Assembly (NCBI GenBank): GCA_016758965.1
Contig: JAEPRB010000012.1
Coordinates: forward strand, 264,521-328,520
From: Circinella minor
Taxonomy: Eukaryota > Mucoromycota > Mucoromycetes > Mucorales > Lichtheimiaceae
Length of the DNA stretch: 64,000 bases
Reading direction: 5' to 3'
In this document: piece by piece, positions 12,066-23,993 of the stretch
Position numbering within the stretch: the first letter of the stretch is position 1
Layout: every line of letters begins with the position of its first letter
Made by a program: the position numbers and the translations under genes
Notes under the pieces: generated by a model
What the model was told of the DNA's origin: nothing
Databases searched by the model: none
The model's input: the letters and a program-made list of their open reading frames with translations, nothing else

Positions 12066-12385
12066 GATACTTCAGAACAGTAGCTATAGTAACCTTCTCA
12101 ATATTAATGACTAATCTCAAGTACCTAATTTTAATATCAATACCCTACATCATTCAATTAACCAAGCCCTATAACTCATAGAATAGAAAACATATTAAAT
12201 ACGGGTTGTAAATATTATTTTAAAGAAAGAACTTTATTCTAGTTTTCAAATTATTATTAAAGATATATAACAAAGTCTCAAAGGATTTTATACCTTGTCT
12301 GTTTTTATTTTCTTACTCTTATTAAAATAACCAAATATCACAATTACTATAAGAACTAAAAAAAAAAACCTTTTTTTTCCCTCCT

Positions 12386-13407
12386 TCATTCAAAGCATTT
12401 TTTCCAATTCATTTTGTCTTCGCTTTCCTTGAATTGTTGAACATACTCCATATCTGTTTTAGGCAGATCAGCTTCGGCGGGAAGTATGTCAATGTTAGGG
12501 CTGCTTTGGTTCACTAAACTTTTTGCCAGTTCCGATAATTCAGGTGAAATTGAAGATTCATGCTGTTCAGTCACCGATTGATTTGAGAAGCAGTTTGTTT
12601 TTTTATACATATTATTTTTGGGTGCCGTGTTTTTTTAGGTGAAATTCTAGTCGACATCTGCTCTTTAGCAATTGAGAATGAGTTTTTATGGTAGAGTCAT
12701 CTTGGAATTCACTTTTGATAACAAGGAGAGTTTTTGAGAGGAAAAAAAAATATGCGAATGTCACCATTGCTGGTAGGGGAGTTGCTTTGTTGGCTTCCGC
12801 GATCGTGTTCTTATCCAAGATGTAATATTTTTTGGCCCAATATTTTACAGGGGATTCCTTTTGCAAACTCAAAAGTTGTTGGTCCAAAATCCAAACTGAT
12901 TTCAGTACGTGTAAACATGTGTGCCAAATACAATGACAATCGGTTTTGATTGCTTTAAAGCATTTTTTTTTTACGGACAGCGAATAGTTAATTAGACGAT
13001 CAATGAATTCTGTTGTGATTGTATGTTGAACTTCTATCAGCAGTATTGGTGGTAAATTTGTAGACGATATGTTGGCAGCATAAACAACATCTGATTTAGA
13101 GCCACCTGCCCATTCTGCTGGTCTCGGTACGTATATATAACGAAGCGGCGTTTGGACCTACACGAAAAGTCAGTATTTGTATGTGTAAGAACTATTGACC
13201 ATTTCTTACCCATATCAAAGTAATAGTCATCACTTCAACCACATCTGGATTTCGCAAAACCAGCTACGAATTTAAATCGCTTCCTGGTGGATACTTTGGA
13301 TAAAGTTCTTGATCTATAATTCAGGGGTAAAAAATAATAATGTTATGTCGACTGTGTTTTGAAAAAGTTTGAGAAGAAAAAGAAGTACTGTACGATTGAG
13401 TATCCAT
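12386..13407 (-). pseudogene. Broken PD-(D/E)XK nuclease-like gene of a fungal multicopy family
   Basis: The minus strand reads VPRPAEWAGGSKSDVVYAAN, then PPILLIEVQHTITTEFIDRL. The order Asp (SDVVYA), hydrophobic strand, Glu-x-Gln (LLIEVQ) matches the core of PD-(D/E)XK-type nucleases. A 57-bp intron (about 13154-13210, GTAAGA...GTGTAG) joins this in phase to an upstream exon reading LVLRNPDVVEVMTITLIW. That upstream exon has an in-frame TAG at about 13271. Downstream the frame runs to a stop at 12612, and a second frame, 12386-12610, carries the acidic C-terminal piece ending EDKMNWKKCFE. Frame breaks and the stop make it a relic. I recall similar proteins as abundant hypothetical proteins in Mucorales; that is memory, not a search result. 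Confidence 0.55.
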
Positions 13408-16400
13408 GGGCACCGGTACCCTTAATACAAAAGAGCGGTACCCGAAAAAAAAATGGTAAGTACAACTATCGTTTTTCATCGTCATGTACCTTAAAAGTCA
13501 TGAGCTCATTTTACTTTTACATTTTTTTTACTATAGTTTTTTTTTTCTTTTTATATTTATTAGAGCTAAATGAACTTACATGGCAGTCACTGGTGCAAGT
13601 GTTTTTTTTTGGGAAACAGTTGTTTTATTGTTTGCTTTATGCAAATGGTCGTCTCTCATATTGGTCATTTTGTGTACGTATACCTTTATTTATTTATTTT
13701 TACCGAAGCTGTTTGGTTCACTCCATTCACCCGGAACTACGTGCATAAACCTAAACCATATATCGTAATTATTATTACTGACTTTATACCTTTAGTGTGA
13801 TAAAGCACATAGTAAAAAAAAAAAAATAGTAATCATAAAGTCATTTATATTCAGTGGTGAAATTCCTATCTGAATTGGTATTTTATGAATGATCTTTTTT
13901 TTTTAAGGTTATCAAAATGAGTCTCTATAATGAACATGTACTGTTTATTGAGACCTACACTGGTGCCGATATTGCAGAAAATCCAGTTGCACCTTTAATT
14001 GTACTTTCATTTAAGGCTTTGATTGATACCGAGTGGTTTAGGCAAAGGAAGTGAAACATAAATTCATGAGTTCTCTTAACTATGATACTGCATTTAGAAA
14101 AAAAAAAAACTTATCCTATTTATACACAAGATGACTGATATGATACGACAGAGAAAACGACCATAATAAAGTAAGTACTAAAGAAAGTATTGCAATCTTT
14201 GATAATAGTAGAGAAAGAAAGAGAAACAAAAAAACATGACATTTGGTTAAGTTTATCAGTTGAGCAAATAAGCAAGAAAGACTTGTATTTTGGTTACGAA
14301 TGAAGTAAAGTACAGACTATTCTTATGTTTTGCTGTATGTATAATTGTGTTAACAAGATAATGACTTGATAATGAGATGAACGGTATCAAGACCAATATT
14401 ACGAATTATTCAAATCCAATTATTTTATCACTGTACTGACTTTTTATGGTTGATAGGAACTTTTCATTCACAAAGTTATCATTATGGATACGCCGTGCGT
14501 GTTCAAGATTTATACCGATTCATTACTATTCTACTTACAAAAGAGTATATATATTGGCCAGCAGAGTAGATGCATTTTTTCTATTCAATATTCCATATGT
14601 AATAATTTAAAAGCAATACAAGTTGTTATCCAAAAGAAATAAGCAGTTTATTTCATTAAATAATTATATTTTTTGGTTATATATATAGATATCATAGGTG
14701 ACGTGATCTTAATCTACTAGGAGGGTCCTGTGAGGTCAAAGGAAGAAATAGATTAGTGTAGCTAGTCATTATTGATACATTACTAGGTTCTTTCAAAACA
14801 AGAAATCTGAGTCATAACGAACCAAAGGAGAGTTCTATGACGAATTGACATCTTCCATTTTGTGTCACTTTTGGTGATAAAAATGATACGCGCTTAGGTT
14901 TTGAACAATATAAAAGCCGAGTCATGACGATCAGCATAAAGTATCGTATGGCGTTGCGAACTGTCCCCTAACCATGGGCAATGATACACGCTTAGGTTTT
15001 GAATTAATAAGCCGAGTCAGGACGATCAGCATGAAGTATCGTATGGCGTTGCGTATCGTTACTAACAATAGGTTTTCATCCAGGAGTCAGCCATAAAGTG
15101 TTCTATGGCGAACGGACGCGTTCCCTCGTGAGCCAATGAGGGTGTGAGGGTGAAAGTGAGGGTGTATTGGTGTTTTGAGGCTTTATATGTAGTGTATGGT
15201 GATGTTGAAGTTTGTGATGATGGTGAAATCAAATTGTTTTGTAAACTTTCAATTGACAACCGAGTTATGGTACGTAGCCGTAAAAGCGCTCCATGGCTAA
15301 CATTGTTTATTTTTATACTTTATCTATATCTGACTATGTAAATGATAATTTTATTACGCCTGGGATATATTTATTGTTACGTAACCATTATATATATATA
15401 TATAGTGCTATTTATTTTATTGTGGTAATCTTATGTTGATGCACTTACGTAGCTAGAGCATTTAACATTTAGTAATGTATGTTATTCACATAATATGCCC
15501 TTACAGATTACCGCTCCCTAAAATCAATTTTATTGTATAACTTTCATCCTTACGTATATTGAAAATTAATTCTCTCCTAACTTTGTAGTGAGATACGTAC
15601 CCTTTCTCACATAATTCAAACCCACCACCTTTGTACCTGTGTATAATGCCAAGTATCAGATCAATAAAGGTTTATATTAATAAATACATACTAACTTCTA
15701 AATCCTCTCGACAAAATCATAATATTATCATCTCAAGATATTTTATTTATGGAATCTGGGGCATTGTGGCTCTTTTAATAAATTCTTATTTTCTAATGTT
15801 TTACGTACTTGAATTTACTCTCTTCATGACATTTTTTCCCGTTTCTCACACTTCATTATTCTTTAGATATAAAATGATATGAGATTTCTGTTTCTATGAT
15901 TAATATTTCGTATTTCAAGATGTATTTTCGTTAAAATAAGCTTCATAAGAAATCCATCACATAAGAACTATAAAATATAATACATGAGTTCTAACACCAA
16001 AAAAAACAAATTACCGAGTTTACGTAATTTTTCTGAAAAAAAAAAAAAAAACAAAAATTCAGGAACCATTTTTATTTCTGTTTGTGGCGTAAATTTGATA
16101 CCTTTTTTTTTTTTTTCGTCTACGTACTTTCCTTATCAAGACTTGCTTATTATAAGTGAACATTGACAGACAAAAAAAAAACAATGGGAGTACATTATTT
16201 CCCCTATGTAGGCTATTAAGTTATTGACTAGATTAGGTCAATAATGATATGTACGTAATATATATGTATATACGCAAGATGATAAATATCAACGTTTTTT
16301 TAAGGGGGGCGGGGCAAAGAAGCGTTTGATAAAATACGTAAAAAAAAAAATATATAGAAAAAAAAAACCATATATAAAAGACCAAAAAAAAAAAAAAATA

Positions 16401-16474
16401 AAAATAAAAAATCCTCTTGAAAATTACTCTTCTTTTCCTTCTTTTTTCTTCTTACTTTAAAACTAGTTATCAAA
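13408..16474. other. Intergenic region with tandem repeats and short coding-like scraps
   Basis: A short plus-strand open segment at 13918-14055 (LYNEHVLFIETYTGADIAEN) follows a poly-T/AAG acceptor-like site and looks protein-like, but I could not extend or identify it. The tandem array at 14811-15115 is listed separately. From about 15340 to 16470 the sequence is AT-rich with TACGTA sites and TA microsatellites, and CATATATAAAAGACC near 16370 is a plausible TATA element for the permease gene at 16475. Confidence 0.5.
14811..15115 (+). repeat. Degenerate tandem array, core GAGTCAnGACGATCAGC
   Basis: Four units share the order GAGTCA, GACGA, a run ending in AAAGT/GAAGT, TCGTATGGCG or TTCTATGGCG. 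The GAGTCA-type starts are at about 14811, 14921, 15014 and 15083. The two central copies also share the upstream block ATGATACGCGCTTAGGTTTT (from about 14884 and 14978), so the main period is about 93-95 bp. The outer units are diverged. No open frame runs through all units. Confidence 0.75.
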
Positions 16475-18310
16475 ATGCAGTCGAATCATTCATCCCCCTG
16501 CATAAAGGACTTTTCATCTTTTGCAGGTAAAAATAATATATAGAAAACGCAAAAAAGAGAAATGGATATGTCAACATTCTTAATACATTTTATATTATTC
16601 TACGTATATGATTTACAAATGTTTTTTATGTAATTGAATTAATATATATATATAGTCACTAGTACAACATCATCCATGAATGATAATGATAACGTTAAAG
16701 ATTGTGATCGCACACATGCCGGGAGTGGAATTTATGCTTATTGGAACATTATATGTTGTATTTGTGGTGTTGGTATGCTTGGTTTACCCCAATCCCTGAC
16801 AAAAGGAGGTTGGGGAGCAGTGGTATTATTAATAATTTCATGGTTGATGACACTCGTAAGTGTATATACTTATATTTTTTTTTTCAAAAAAAAAAAAATC
16901 AGAAGAAGAGTATGATTCATATTTTCAATAAAAACAATTAATAATAACACAATATATTATAAATTAGTATTGTTCACTTATTTTGATTCGATCTTTATAT
17001 CTCCCGAAACCTGATGATCAAAAAACATCAACTCGTCTTGTTTCCATGCCTGCCGTTGCTAAAGATGCTTTTGGAACAGTTGGCTATTGGATTACATTTG
17101 CTTTTCAAACAACAATTACTTTTGGTCTTGCTACTCTTCATTTTATTCTTGCTGGTGCCAATATGAATAAATGTATAGTTTTCTTTTTTTTTTTTAAAGA
17201 TAAATAAGATTTACGTGTCAAAACTTAAGCAAACAAAAATAGATCTTTCTAATTCATCTCAAAAAAAAAATACATTTTATTTATTTCTTATTAGTATGTG
17301 AAGGTACTGTTGCTGAAATTGGTCAAGTTCCATGGACGGTTGTGGTTTGCATATTAGTTGCTTTTCCGTTTATTTTCTTAAAAAGTATGAAAGATACAGG
17401 ATGGACAAGTATTTCTGGCTCTGTTGCAATCTTGACTACCGCTGTCATATGTGTTGTCGTAGCTGGTATTGACAAGGAAACACGTAGTAAACAACCAGAA
17501 AGTCAACAAATAAATGCTGTTCATCAAAATGTCATTTGGCAAAGTTTTCCTGCTGCACTATCCAACATTTCAGTTAGTTTTAGTGGGAACGTTACATTTC
17601 CTACAATTGAAGCCAGTATGAAAAAACCACATCAATGGGGTCGTGTTGCGACTACAAGTCTCACCACATGTGTCTTTTTTTACATTATGGTTGCTGTAGG
17701 TGGTTATTATGTTTATGGAGAATCAGTACAGAATCCAATTTATTATAGTCTTCCACAAGGCATCCCACTTATTGTTTGTAATTGTCTTATTACGATTGCC
17801 GTGACTGCATCCATTTATGTCTATTTATTGTCGCTTACACTTGAATGCGAAGAAATGATGGGTATTACTGTGGAACGTAGAGGACGTGTCAAAGAATTCG
17901 TTTTACGCGCTGTGCTTCGATCATTTATCGTTTTTCTTAGTGGTGTTGTAGGTTGTACAGTACCCTATTTTGATCTCTTAATGTCGTTACTTGGTGCTTT
18001 TGCCTGTTCTACTACTATTTTCATTATTCCTGTCGTGTGCTATTGGCGTCTTTCTGGTTTTCGTAGTAAACCCATTTATGAATTAGCTTGGGGTATTTTA
18101 ATCATTATATTTGGTAGCTTCGGGTTAATATTTGGTATGTTATATAAATATATATTTATATTATTAGTAAAAATAGTAATGGCATCATATATATAAAAAA
18201 AAAAAGAAATACAGAATTTTCCTCGGACTCACGTATTTATATATATATAAATATTTATAGGAACATGGTTTGCTATGGAAGATCTTATTCGTGCCTATCA
18301 AAATAACTAA
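16475..18310 (+). CDS. AVT/AAAP-family amino acid transporter, tandem copy A
   Basis: Five exons (16475-16526, 16656-16855, 16968-17172, 17295-18134, 18261-18310) join in phase to 448 residues. It belongs to the Aa_trans (AAAP, SLC32/36/38-like) transporters, which move neutral amino acids across the vacuolar or plasma membrane. The first transmembrane helix region reads WNIICCICGVGMLGLPQSL, the family's N-terminal signature with unwound Gly residues. About ten more hydrophobic segments follow, with FLKSMKDTGWTSISG and SFSGNVTFPTIEASMKKP as internal landmarks. Length is typical for the family. The start at 16475 gives a short polar N-terminus. The neighbour at 19784 is a paralogue with the same intron positions and phases, so this is a tandem duplication. 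Substrate cannot be read from sequence. Confidence 0.93.
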
Positions 18311-19783
18311 GAACGCTGTTATTTTTTTTTTTATCTTCTTTTTTTTTTTTATCTTGAAAAAGTAATCAATTCAATTTTTATTATTTCTCTCCCTCTTTTT
18401 AAAACACTCGATATACTCTCTATCCTTCATTATTCAACATTTAGATTCTTTGTAGGTTAAATTACACGATGATTCCTGTTGCACAATTAATGTACATTAT
18501 TTATTTTTATTTTTTTTGGATTACATTGAGTATTCGCTACTAAACCGATACGTAGTGTCTCTCAATTATTTTTAATATACGTAGTAAAATACCGATAATT
18601 CGGTGAACCTTTCCAAATATTTACCTGAGTTATATTAGTCTTTTTCCCTATATATATATAAATACGTAATATTAATTTTTTTTATTGGTTCTGTGATCAA
18701 ATCGGATAACGTTTTTAATGTTATTATTTTATTGAATTGGTAAAATCAGTGATTTAAGCATGCTTATGTGTCCTCTCAGCGCTTTCCTTTGTAGAAAATA
18801 TGAAAAGAATTATATTAGTTAAAACAAATAATGATACCTTAAAATTGTACGTATCTGTATCTGTATCTATATATATATAAGGATTCCATAGATTGAGACA
18901 ACTATTTATCAATATTAAAAATAGTCCTTATATATTAAAACAGTCATTCATTTGAATCTCGTACGTATGAAACCAAACATCTTCCTCTTCATATATATAT
19001 TACAATAATATATCTGAGATACGTATCTCTCATTGTATAAAAATACTTTCAAATTTATTATTCGGTATACGTATAAATCAGATTATTTTTATTTTGGTAC
19101 CATTCTGCAGGGGGTAGAAAAGATTATTGAAGTACATTTATAATAAAAAGAATCCTTCTAAAAGAATAAAAAATAAAACAGAAAGAAAAACGGATGATTG
19201 ATATTTTACGTTACTTGGAAATATAAAAATTGTAGTACGGTAGTTTTAATAAATAGTGAATCAATAATAATGCTCTCCCCTGAATTTCTGCAAACATAAA
19301 AGAAACTTTTTTTTTAAAGAAAGAAAAAATTGGAACAAGAGAAAGATCATTTGATTTCTTTTTATACTTTATTTTTTTTTTCCTTACATAAAATGAATAA
19401 AATACAAAATAGATAAAATAAATCAAGTTGTAATAGAAGTTGTACGTATTAATATTATTTACAAATAAAAGAACAAGCTTTAAAATGGAATGTAATTATA
19501 TTTTTGAGGATCAAGAAAAAAAAAAGAGGGGGGGGGGGAGAAGCAGGCTAACCTTGTTATGGATGCATTTATGTTTAGCTGAATAACTTCATATAAGAAT
19601 AGTCAGCCGCATTTACCTCCTTTTTGCATGTATGTGTATCTCTTTAAATTCGCCATTTTTTTCTTTCTTTCTTTTTTTTTTTCATTTTTGATATATATAA
19701 AAGAAAAATCTTTTATCTAGTATAATTAACGTTCTTTCTGTTTTCGAAATTCAGAATTATTATATATATATTCTTTACTGCAT
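18311..19783. other. Intergenic region between the tandem permeases, with element remnant
   Basis: From about 18524 to 18800 the sequence matches the left half of the inverted-repeat element at 42679. The start TTACATTGAGTATTCGCT corresponds to the terminal repeat, followed by TAAACCGATA, AGTAAAATACCGATAATTCG, TTTCCAAATATTTACC and later TGGTAAAATCAGTGA and CTCAGCGCTTTCC. The right end is not found. The rest is AT-rich with poly-T tracts and a G run at about 19528. Confidence 0.65.
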
Positions 19784-21596
19784 ATGGCGGATTCTTCATT
19801 ACACTTGGGTAAATAAATAAATAATAATTAACAAATCTAAATATGATTTTATTGATTATAAAAAAAAATAATAACAACTTTTATACATTAAAGTATACTT
19901 ATAATTTCCCTTTTCTTTTTAATAATCTTAGAAAATCAAGGAGATCTTGGTAGTATCCTCAGTAAAGGAACTGATAGTAGTGCTGTTGCTGATTGTGATA
20001 GAACCCATGCAGGAAGTTCAGTTTATGCTTATTGGAATATTGTATGTAGTGTATGTGGTGTTGGAATGCTCGGATTATCACAGTCATTAAGTAGAGGTGG
20101 ATGGGTAGCGATAATATTAATTGTAATTGCTTGGTGGATGGTGCTTGTAAGTTTAACAAACATCATATAAACCTTTATTTATTTGAGATTTCTCTTCAGT
20201 ATCAATATATATATATATTATATATCATTGTAACATATTACTATACACTCAAACTAACAACTTTTTAGTATTTATCTATTATTGTCAATAAATGTTTATA
20301 TCAACCACGTAACAGAAAATTACATCGTACGCGTCTTACGTCTATTCCTGCTCTTGCTGATGATGCTTTTGGTAAACTTGGTGGTTGGGTTGCTTATTTT
20401 TTTCAAACATGGATTTTACTTGGTTCTTCAATTCTTCATTTTGTACTTGCTGGGTCTAATATGAATATACGTAGGTATTAAAAGCTTACATGACATTTGA
20501 ATATAAAATTATATTTTAACATAGAAAAAAAAAACAATTGTTGTTATGGTAACGAAAAATAATAATAATAATAATAATAATAATAATTTTTTTTTTCAAT
20601 ACGAATAGTTTGTGAAGGCACTTCTGCAGAAATTGGTCAAATTCCATGGACAATCATCTTTTGTGTTGCTGTTTGTATTCCTATTATCTTTTTAAAAAGT
20701 ATGAAAGATACAGGATGGACTAGTATATCAGGTGCTGTTGCCATTATAATCACCACTTTTATTTGTGTCATTGTAGCTGGTATGGATAATAATTCACGAA
20801 TACCAGAAGAAGTAGCTACTGGAAAAACGATTATTACTCACAATACGGTTGTTTGGATTGGATTTCCAGCCTCATTAGCCAATATTGCTGTCAGTTTTGG
20901 AGCCAATATCATGTTTCCAAGTATTGAAGCTGCTATGAAAAAACCTCAAGATTTTACACGTGTTGTTAGTTATGCATTAACAACATGTGCTTTACTTTAC
21001 ATTATGATTGCTATTCCTGGATATTATGTTTATGGTGACTCAGTTCAAAATCCCGTTTATTATAGTCTTCGTGATGGGGTTCCTCGTATGGTTTGCATCT
21101 TACTCATTACATTAGCTATTATTGCACCTATTCCAATATTTTTATCAGCATTTAATCTTGAATGTGAAGAAGCGATGGGTATTACTGTAGAACGATGGGG
21201 TCGTACCGGTGAATTTGCTTTTCGTGCCCTCTTTCGTTCACTCACCATAGTCTTTTGTGCTGTTATTGGTTGTGTTGTTCCATTCTTTGATTTATTAATG
21301 ACACTTGTTGGTGCATTTGGTTTTTGTACTTGTATATTCATTATTCCTATTCCATGTTATTGGAGACTTTTTGGGTTTCGTAAAATACCCATATATGAAC
21401 TTGCATGGAATTTATTAATTCTTTTGTTTGGTAGTGTTGGATTAATATTTGGTAAAGTGATGTTTTTTTTTTATTTATAAATGGTATTTACTAAACAAGA
21501 AAAAAAAATTGTTTTTACTAATCAGTATATATATATATATATATAGGAACTTGGTTTGCCATTCAAGATCTTGTTCATGCTTTTAATGAAAAATAA
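19784..21596 (+). CDS. AVT/AAAP-family amino acid transporter, tandem copy B
   Basis: Exons 19784-19808, 19932-20146, 20269-20470, 20609-21451 and 21547-21596 join in phase to 444 residues. It is the paralogue of the gene at 16475: CDRTHAGSSVYAYWNIVCSV in the first helix region, FLKSMKDTGWTSISGAVAII, and an ending FGTWFAIQDLVHAFNEK that parallels copy A. All four introns fall at equivalent positions with the same phases (1,0,1,1), while intron sequences are unrelated. The N-terminal 30 residues and the loop after helix 2 (YQPRNRKLHRTR versus PKPDDQKTSTR) are the most diverged parts, so regulation or sorting may differ. Role: proton-coupled amino acid transport, substrate unknown. Confidence 0.93.
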
Positions 21597-22133
21597 TTCT
21601 ACATACTTTTTGGTGTTTTACTTTTTTCTTTTCTGCTTGTATAGACACCTTTTACTAAAGTAATATATATATATATATATAATCAAAATTAATGTAAACT
21701 ATATGTTTTTAGTATATGAATATAAAAATAAAAAGTATTATTTTTTCAGTACGTATAAAAAAATTGGAAGCATTCGTTCATGTGAACAAGTGATTTTATT
21801 GCTATGAGACAAATTACATGGTTTTCGTTTTTTCCTTCCAGTTGGTTTTAATGAGTATCCTCTTTTTTTTTTTTTAACTTAACTAGATTCTGTCTTGTAT
21901 ATTATTTTGTTCTACGTATTTGATATAAAAAAAAGATTACCTGTTCTTTTAGTTACTTGAATTATATTTATAATAAAACACCCACATACACCTTTTTGGA
22001 TAATTGTTACTGGGTAAAGCGGCATAAAACTTGTATTTTTTTTTATTCCGAATTTTAAAGTTCAGGGTCATTTGTTATTTTAATATTCCCCCATTCACTC
22101 CTCTCCTCTCTATTTTATTTCTTTTTAACTTCC
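21597..22133. other. Intergenic region
   Basis: 3' region of permease B and promoter of the deneddylase gene. Holds a (TA)n tract at about 21662-21680 and a CT-rich tract just before 22134. No gene seen. Confidence 0.6.
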
Positions 22134-23115
22134 ATGACTTCAAAATCATTATTACTTCATTATCATGACGTTGTTATTCATGACTATGTAAAAAAACAAA
22201 AAAGTATTTCATACTTTTGGGGAGAGAGAGAGAGAAGGGAAGGGGAGGAATTAATAATAGTTTTTTTTTTTTTTTTTTCAATAATATAATTTGGTTTTTT
22301 TATATAGGATTATGAAACATTAGAAGATAAACAATGGCTTAATGATACCATTCTTTCTTTTCATCAAGAATATCTTGAACGTAATAAAATTCCTGAATCA
22401 GCCAAAATAATACTTTTAAGACCTGGTATGGTAGAATTGATTGCACATATTCAAGGTTTGTCTTTATTAAAGGGATGGGGAGGTGGGGGGGAAAACTCTT
22501 TTTAATAAAAATTGATAATAATAATGAATATATATATATAATTAGATGCAACATATCTTTCATCAGCACTTCCACCTCATTTGAATCAATATAATGCAAT
22601 ATTTATACCTGTGAATGATTCAAGACCTCATATGGGATATAGTGGTTCACATTGGTCATTATTAGTTTATTTAAAACAAAGTCATTCATTTTATTATTAT
22701 GATAGTATGGGAGAATCTAATATATTTTCAGCTAGAATGACAGCGAAAAGAATGGGATTCGTACTTGGATTTAATAATCAACCACCCAAGTTTATTCATA
22801 TGAATACACCTAATCAAGCGAATAGTGCTGATTGTGGTGGTAAGTAATCATTAGTTATTAAAAAAGACAAGGCAGGATAAAATGATTATAGATTACTAAT
22901 TAATTATTATTATTCTAGTGTATGTAATTGCAATTACAGATAATTTAGTTCAAAGAATGATTTCTATATCTAGTTCTGGATGTAGTGTAGAAAGATTAAT
23001 GCATATTGAAAAATCAGATATTCGAACTGTAAAGAATATTAGAAAAGAATTACGTAAATTAATTCAACAATTAAGGTATTTTTTAAATAGTAATTTTAAT
23101 ATATATTATATATAA
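22134..23115 (+). CDS. SENP8: SENP8/NEDP1-type NEDD8-specific cysteine protease
   Basis: Exons 22134-22187, 22308-22455, 22546-22839 and from 22919 join in phase to about 230 residues (human SENP8 has 212). Peptidase family C48 members of this type process the NEDD8 precursor and remove NEDD8 from targets. The catalytic set is complete: His103 in GSHWSLLVY, Asp120 in YYYDSMGESN, the oxyanion Gln158 in NTPNQANSADCG and nucleophile Cys164. These positions are one residue away from those of human SENP8 (His102, Asp119, Cys163). The N-terminal DKQWLNDTILSF block matches the substrate-binding WLND motif. The C-terminus is uncertain: reading on gives a stop at 23113-23115. A donor at AAG/GTATTT (about 23075) could instead join an exon near 23229-23250 ending in Lys residues, as in the human protein. 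Confidence 0.93.
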
Positions 23116-23471
23116 AATGAAAAATCATCTTTTTTTTTTCATATGATTTTTGATTTTTGATATATATTTTTCTCTCTCTTTTTTTTTTTACCTTTCAAAT
23201 AACCGAAATATGATGAAATAATATAAAGAAAGAAGAAAAAGAAAACGTAAATTACAAGTGTTGAAAAATAAAAAAAATAAGCATTGTTATGGAAATTTTA
23301 AATATATATATATAAAAACAAAAAAAAAACAACAATAATGTACAAAGTGCGTATAAATGTATGTGTGTGCATGTGTGTATGTGGGGGGGGGGGTGACGTG
23401 AGAAAGAATATTTTGTTAATGCAAAAGTTTTGATAATGAAGTGGTTATTTTGGGGAGGAAATATATATATA

Positions 23472-23993
23472 TTAATTACAACGACTATGAATAAATGTTT
23501 TTGAAGTTGATTGATACATATTTGATATAGATCCTGGTGCATTATTTAATAATCGTAAATGTTCTAAAGGTGTATTTGCATTTATAACATCTGTTTGATA
23601 AAGTAATGCTGGAAATCTATCTTTTGGTAAAAGTAATCCTCGAAGACCTTCATATTTCATTTCATTTCATTTAGTTTTTTTTTTTTTTGCTATATTTGGT
23701 ATAGTATCAACAAACATCAAAAGAATTTTTTTTTTTTTACTTACTCATCCATGCTGCAACTGAAACAACTGAACTTGCCATATAATGTGATAATGTAGGT
23801 GCTGTTGTTCTATTAATACTATGTCTATATTATATTAATTAGTAAAACGTTTTTCTTAATAATATAAAAATCATGATAAGAAATATAAATACCCTAATAA
23901 ACTAGTTGCACCAATAGCGAGTCCGACACATAAACCGACTGAACCACCTACGCGTATGAATTTAGAATGTTTACTTTCGTGATGTGCGTTCAT
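23472..23993 (-). CDS. Small protein of unknown function with a glycine-rich hydrophobic segment
   Basis: Three exons on the minus strand, 23893-23993, 23745-23824 and 23472-23647, join in phase to 118 residues. Both introns have GT/AG ends; the last acceptor (ATGAAG/GTCTTCG) avoids an in-frame stop that the alternative acceptor would include. Residues about 15-36 (RVGGSVGLCVGLAIGATSLL) form a glycine-patterned membrane-helix candidate, and the second exon holds another mildly hydrophobic stretch (MASSVVSVAAWMS). The C-terminal half is soluble-looking (LLLPKDRFPALLYQTDVINA). Size and glycine-zipper helix resemble small mitochondrial membrane proteins, but I do not recognise the family. It is convergent with the deneddylase gene and divergent from coronin, whose start is 470 bases away. 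Confidence 0.75.

Noticed and set aside
20701..21341. Antisense open frame within permease copy B
   Set aside because: Shadow of the conserved transporter frame, no independent start context or domain.
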